A stretch of DNA of 64,000 nt from Lachnospiraceae bacterium (GTDB lineage Bacteria; Bacillota; Clostridia; Lachnospirales; Lachnospiraceae): assembly GCA_025758065.1 (NCBI GenBank), contig CP107199.1, forward strand, positions 434,001 to 498,000, read 5' to 3'. Numbering within the stretch: the stretch's first letter is position 1; every line of letters begins with the position of its first letter. The notes below the pieces were generated by a model. That model worked only from the letters and a program-made list of their open reading frames with translations, did no database searches and was not told the origin of the DNA. The position numbers and the translations under genes are program-made. This document shows, piece after piece, positions 61,583 to 64,000 of the stretch.

Positions 61583-62479
61583 CTATCTTAAATGCTCCTG
61601 AAAAAATTTGTACTGACGATCCAGTGCCCGTTCCCAGCCTGATGTCCGATTTGTAGTAAATCCATGCATAGCTTCGATAATTCGCTGCATAGTCACACAG
61701 ACCCCTGCTTTTGCCAGACGCATTCCAAATGCTTCTGTCTCATCTCTAAGGCTGTCTTCCCCTGCTGATATAATCAGACAATCCGGAAATACAGCCAATG
61801 CCTCATCTTTGGCAAATGCAGGTGAACAAAGTGGATCCGATGCATCAGCATCTCCTACATAAAAATCAGTATACATTTTTTCTGTTTGTGCACGCTTCAC
61901 CCAAAACGGATCTTTTTTCAGTTCTTCTGACAGCCTTTCTACTGGGTCAACAGTATTATCTGTGGGAAAATATTCCATCAACGCACAGCAGGGATTCAGT
62001 TCTTTCGTCTCCGCATTTTTGATCAAAACTGATGCCACCAGATTACCACCAGCACTGTGTCCGGCAAGAATAATCTTTTCCTTATCAATTCCAAGCTCTG
62101 CTGCATGTTCAAATACATAACTTACAATTTCATAAGCTTCTTCCGCTGCAAAAGGAAATGGTGCTTCCGGTGCAAGGCTGTAATCAACATCCCAGACCAT
62201 ACAATTCAGCTGCTCCATAACCCAGCAACAATATCTGCGATCCCGGTCTGTACGTCCTTTCAAAAATCCGCCGCCATGAAAATTTAAAAGCAGTGCAGCC
62301 TGCTCTGGTAAATTATCCGGACGTTCTTCGAAAACATGCACAGTTTTTCCATTTTTTGTATGGACCCAGAGCTCCTGTTCTTTTCCCGGCAGTGCAGCAA
62401 GTTCTTCCGGACTTACCGGACCAAATCGGTCCCGGCTGCGTACCATATCTGCAATTGCAATTTTCTCTTCCCGCGTCAT
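61583..62479 (-). CDS. Alpha/beta-hydrolase (acetyl-esterase type)
   Basis: 298 residues of the HSL-like esterase family. Oxyanion hole NFHGGGFLKGR, nucleophile AGHSAGGNLVASVL and the C-terminal acid and His (DCLIISAGEDSLRDE, MHGFTTNRTSG) form the active site. No signal peptide, so cytosolic. It starts 18 bp after the permease stop and is followed by the dehydratase gene, so it likely removes an acyl or ester group from an imported compound. Substrate unknown. Confidence 0.9.
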   Translation of the reverse strand: MTREEKIAIADMVRSRDRFGPVSPEELAALPGKEQELWVHTKNGKTVHVFEERPDNLPEQAALLLNFHGGGFLKGRTDRDRRYCCWVMEQLNCMVWDVDYSLAPEAPFPFAAEEAYEIVSYVFEHAAELGIDKEKIILAGHSAGGNLVASVLIKNAETKELNPCCALMEYFPTDNTVDPVERLSEELKKDPFWVKRAQTEKMYTDFYVGDADASDPLCSPAFAKDEALAVFPDCLIISAGEDSLRDETEAFGMRLAKAGVCVTMQRIIEAMHGFTTNRTSGWERALDRQYKFFQEHLR

Positions 62480-62497
62480 AACAATGTTCTCCCTTCT

Positions 62498-63793
62498 TTA
62501 AAATGCAGGAAATACAGTCATGGTATAAAAGATGTAAATAAATGGCAGGAATAACGTGATCAATACACCGCTCTTAAAAATTGCCCGTAAATCATAACCG
62601 CCATCAGCCATACACATTGGTACAGCCGGAGTTGCCATAGGTGTTAAAAATGCAGTCAGAGAACCTGCATTAACTAACAGTACCAGTCCAGTCGGATTTG
62701 CTCCCAATGCAGAACAGGTCAGAAGACAGATTGGAACAAATACTGCAGATACGGAACGGTTCAGCATAAACTGGGTAAGTACGAATGGAATCAGGAAAAA
62801 CAGTGCACCTAATACATAATTGTTATGAGTTCCGCCAACAGCAGATGCCAGGGCATTTCCAATCATATCGCCTGCTCCGGTATTGGTCAAAGCTGTTCCC
62901 AAAGCCAATGCACCCACAAACAGCATCAGCATATCCCAGGGAATATCACGCAATGCAGATTTATGGTCTACAACCCCAAACAATACCATTAGGAGACTTC
63001 CGGTCAATGCGACTGACCATGTAGTAAGATGTAATTTATTGGAAAAAATAAGGCACAAGATCGTACCGAAGAAAACAACTATCCCAATCTTATCTACAGT
63101 TGGACTAAGTTTTTGTGCCCGCTTTCCTGTATTCTGATTTTCCAGAGCTTCAATAGGAACTACTGGTGTTTTAGGAGTAAATTTGGGTCCAACCAGTAAT
63201 GCCCATAATGGAACAATAATAAGGATCGGCCATGTACCAATTGTAAAATCAACTGCACGAATGCTCATGCCAGTAAATCCATAGGTTTCCATAAATCCTG
63301 TAAACTGTCCTGCCTGCTGGATGGCAGTGGATAATGGCAGGATACCGCAGCATGCTACGCATACGACCATGATCGGGAACATGTATTGAGAACGACTGTG
63401 ACCAGTATTATCGCAAAAAGCTGCCAGCAGGGGACTTACGATCGCATATACAACCATCGGACTGGCAATAAAGTTAGTCAGTAGTATAGCAATCAGGATA
63501 TATCCAAAATAGGCTGTGAGAAAACTTCCTCTTGTCAATTTCATAATGGCACTACACATTCCATCTACCAGAGATGTGCGGCGGAAACCTGCTGCTACTA
63601 TAAACATAGTTGCCATAAGCAGCGTATTAACATTTGAAAAACCAGCCAGTGCGCCAGCTGCATCAATGCAGCCTGTAAAATACAATGCAGTCAGAGAGAT
63701 CATTGCTGTCAGCCACATTGGTATCTTATTCATCATATAGCTGACCAGAGTAGCTACAAAGATCACCATACAGATCATCATTTGAGTATTCAT
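62498..63793 (-). CDS. SLC13-family anion permease
   Basis: 431 residues with about eleven hydrophobic helices of the ArsB/NhaD/SLC13 superfamily, which carry dicarboxylates or other organic anions with Na+. Signature-like pieces: NVNTLLMATMFIVAAGF, FIASPMVVYAIVSPLLAAF and LTAFLTPMATPAVPMCM. It is the first gene of the run to the tannase and may import the aromatic or sugar acid released outside. Substrate is inference. Confidence 0.85.
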   Translation of the reverse strand: MNTQMMICMVIFVATLVSYMMNKIPMWLTAMISLTALYFTGCIDAAGALAGFSNVNTLLMATMFIVAAGFRRTSLVDGMCSAIMKLTRGSFLTAYFGYILIAILLTNFIASPMVVYAIVSPLLAAFCDNTGHSRSQYMFPIMVVCVACCGILPLSTAIQQAGQFTGFMETYGFTGMSIRAVDFTIGTWPILIIVPLWALLVGPKFTPKTPVVPIEALENQNTGKRAQKLSPTVDKIGIVVFFGTILCLIFSNKLHLTTWSVALTGSLLMVLFGVVDHKSALRDIPWDMLMLFVGALALGTALTNTGAGDMIGNALASAVGGTHNNYVLGALFFLIPFVLTQFMLNRSVSAVFVPICLLTCSALGANPTGLVLLVNAGSLTAFLTPMATPAVPMCMADGGYDLRAIFKSGVLITLFLPFIYIFYTMTVFPAF

Positions 63794-64000
63794 ATTCTTT
63801 TACCTTCCATTATTACATCATTATTAATATAGTCTGAAAACTCCATAAGCTTTTAGCTGCCCGGGCCTGGCTTATTGTTATGCTTAATTTAACAAAAGAT
63901 TGCCTTTTTGTCGCTGCAAAATATTTGAAGTTTTTTCGCCTTCTTATTCTCCCTGCTTCATTTTCTGTTTCTCCATCTTCAATCTATACTTACTTAAAAT
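63794..64000. other. Upstream region of the SLC13-esterase-dehydratase run
   Basis: AT-rich intergenic sequence that must hold the promoter of the minus-strand genes; no unambiguous -35/-10 pair was identified. No coding sequence is seen before the window edge. Confidence 0.4.

Noticed and set aside
1..64000. CRISPR arrays, tRNA or rRNA genes
   Set aside because: No regularly spaced identical repeats, cloverleaf-type sequence ending in a T-loop GTTCRANYC block, or rRNA signature was noticed on either strand by eye.

Overview
The window is bacterial chromosome from a Gram-positive, spore-forming gut anaerobe of the Clostridia, most likely a Lachnospiraceae member. The evidence is the tail of spoIIR at the left edge, AGGAGG-type ribosome binding sites, many lipobox proteins, HrcA/CIRCE control of a small heat-shock gene, LicT-type PTS antitermination, a subtype-B-like tannase, and DUF624/DUF1847/DUF4349 proteins typical of that group. 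No rRNA, tRNA or CRISPR array was seen.

Layout. 1-5.6 kb is housekeeping: spoIIR end, ispE-gntR operon, DUF624 membrane protein, an unknown membrane protein that overlaps a GNAT acetyltransferase tail to tail, and a cyclophilin. 5.7-8.9 kb is a nest of transposons: an ISAs1-type and an IS3-type element, each with target duplications, both sitting in a decayed IS66 tnpB. 9.0-12.1 kb holds a MATE pump, a compact locus that looks like a par/Fst-type type I toxin-antitoxin, three long palindromic repeats and an internally deleted aminotransferase. 12.1-15.4 kb has an amino-acid ABC transporter whose permease is frameshifted, and a DUF1847 protein.

16.3-23.7 kb is a zinc-starvation operon read leftwards from a Zur-like box: zur, small membrane protein, znuA, znuC, znuB, G3E GTPase, a GTPase-permease fusion, a TIGR03943-type partner, and (37 bp further) a 49-residue ribosomal protein L33 that has lost one zinc ligand. 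It is bracketed by two copies of an hsp20 gene that encode identical proteins. 24.5-30.4 kb contains an IS3 remnant, a relBE-type toxin-antitoxin, a MarR-MATE pair with palindromic operators, and a second MATE gene whose leader carries two tandem, sequence-related terminator hairpins directly behind a strong promoter. 31-38 kb has an aminotransferase divergent from a LysR regulator, a two-part threonine/serine exporter, an aconitase interrupted by a single in-frame UGA, and a DUF4349 lipoprotein.

38.3-41.8 kb is an accessory patch: integrase fragment, two tiny membrane proteins (one broken in a T7 run), a PBECR4-like nuclease gene and a frameshifted IS. 41.9-54.5 kb is carbohydrate uptake: PTS EIICBA plus GH4 6-phospho-alpha-glucosidase with two divergent RpiR regulators (an internally deleted transposase lies between them), a dead IS1634-type element, and a second PTS EIICBA controlled by a LicT-family antiterminator through a clear RAT/terminator leader. 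54.6-64 kb has a YitT protein next to a solo IS end, a U32-family pair, and a co-directional cluster of SLC13 permease, esterase, enolase-superfamily dehydratase and tannase that looks like a plant-phenolic/sugar-acid module.

Most striking for follow-up: the type I toxin-antitoxin at 10.4-10.7 kb, the duplicated terminator leader at 30.25-30.4 kb, the repeat families whose stems differ between copies but still pair (10.7-12.1 kb and 3.3 kb), the zinc operon with its fused GTPase-permease and altered L33, and the UGA in aconitase.
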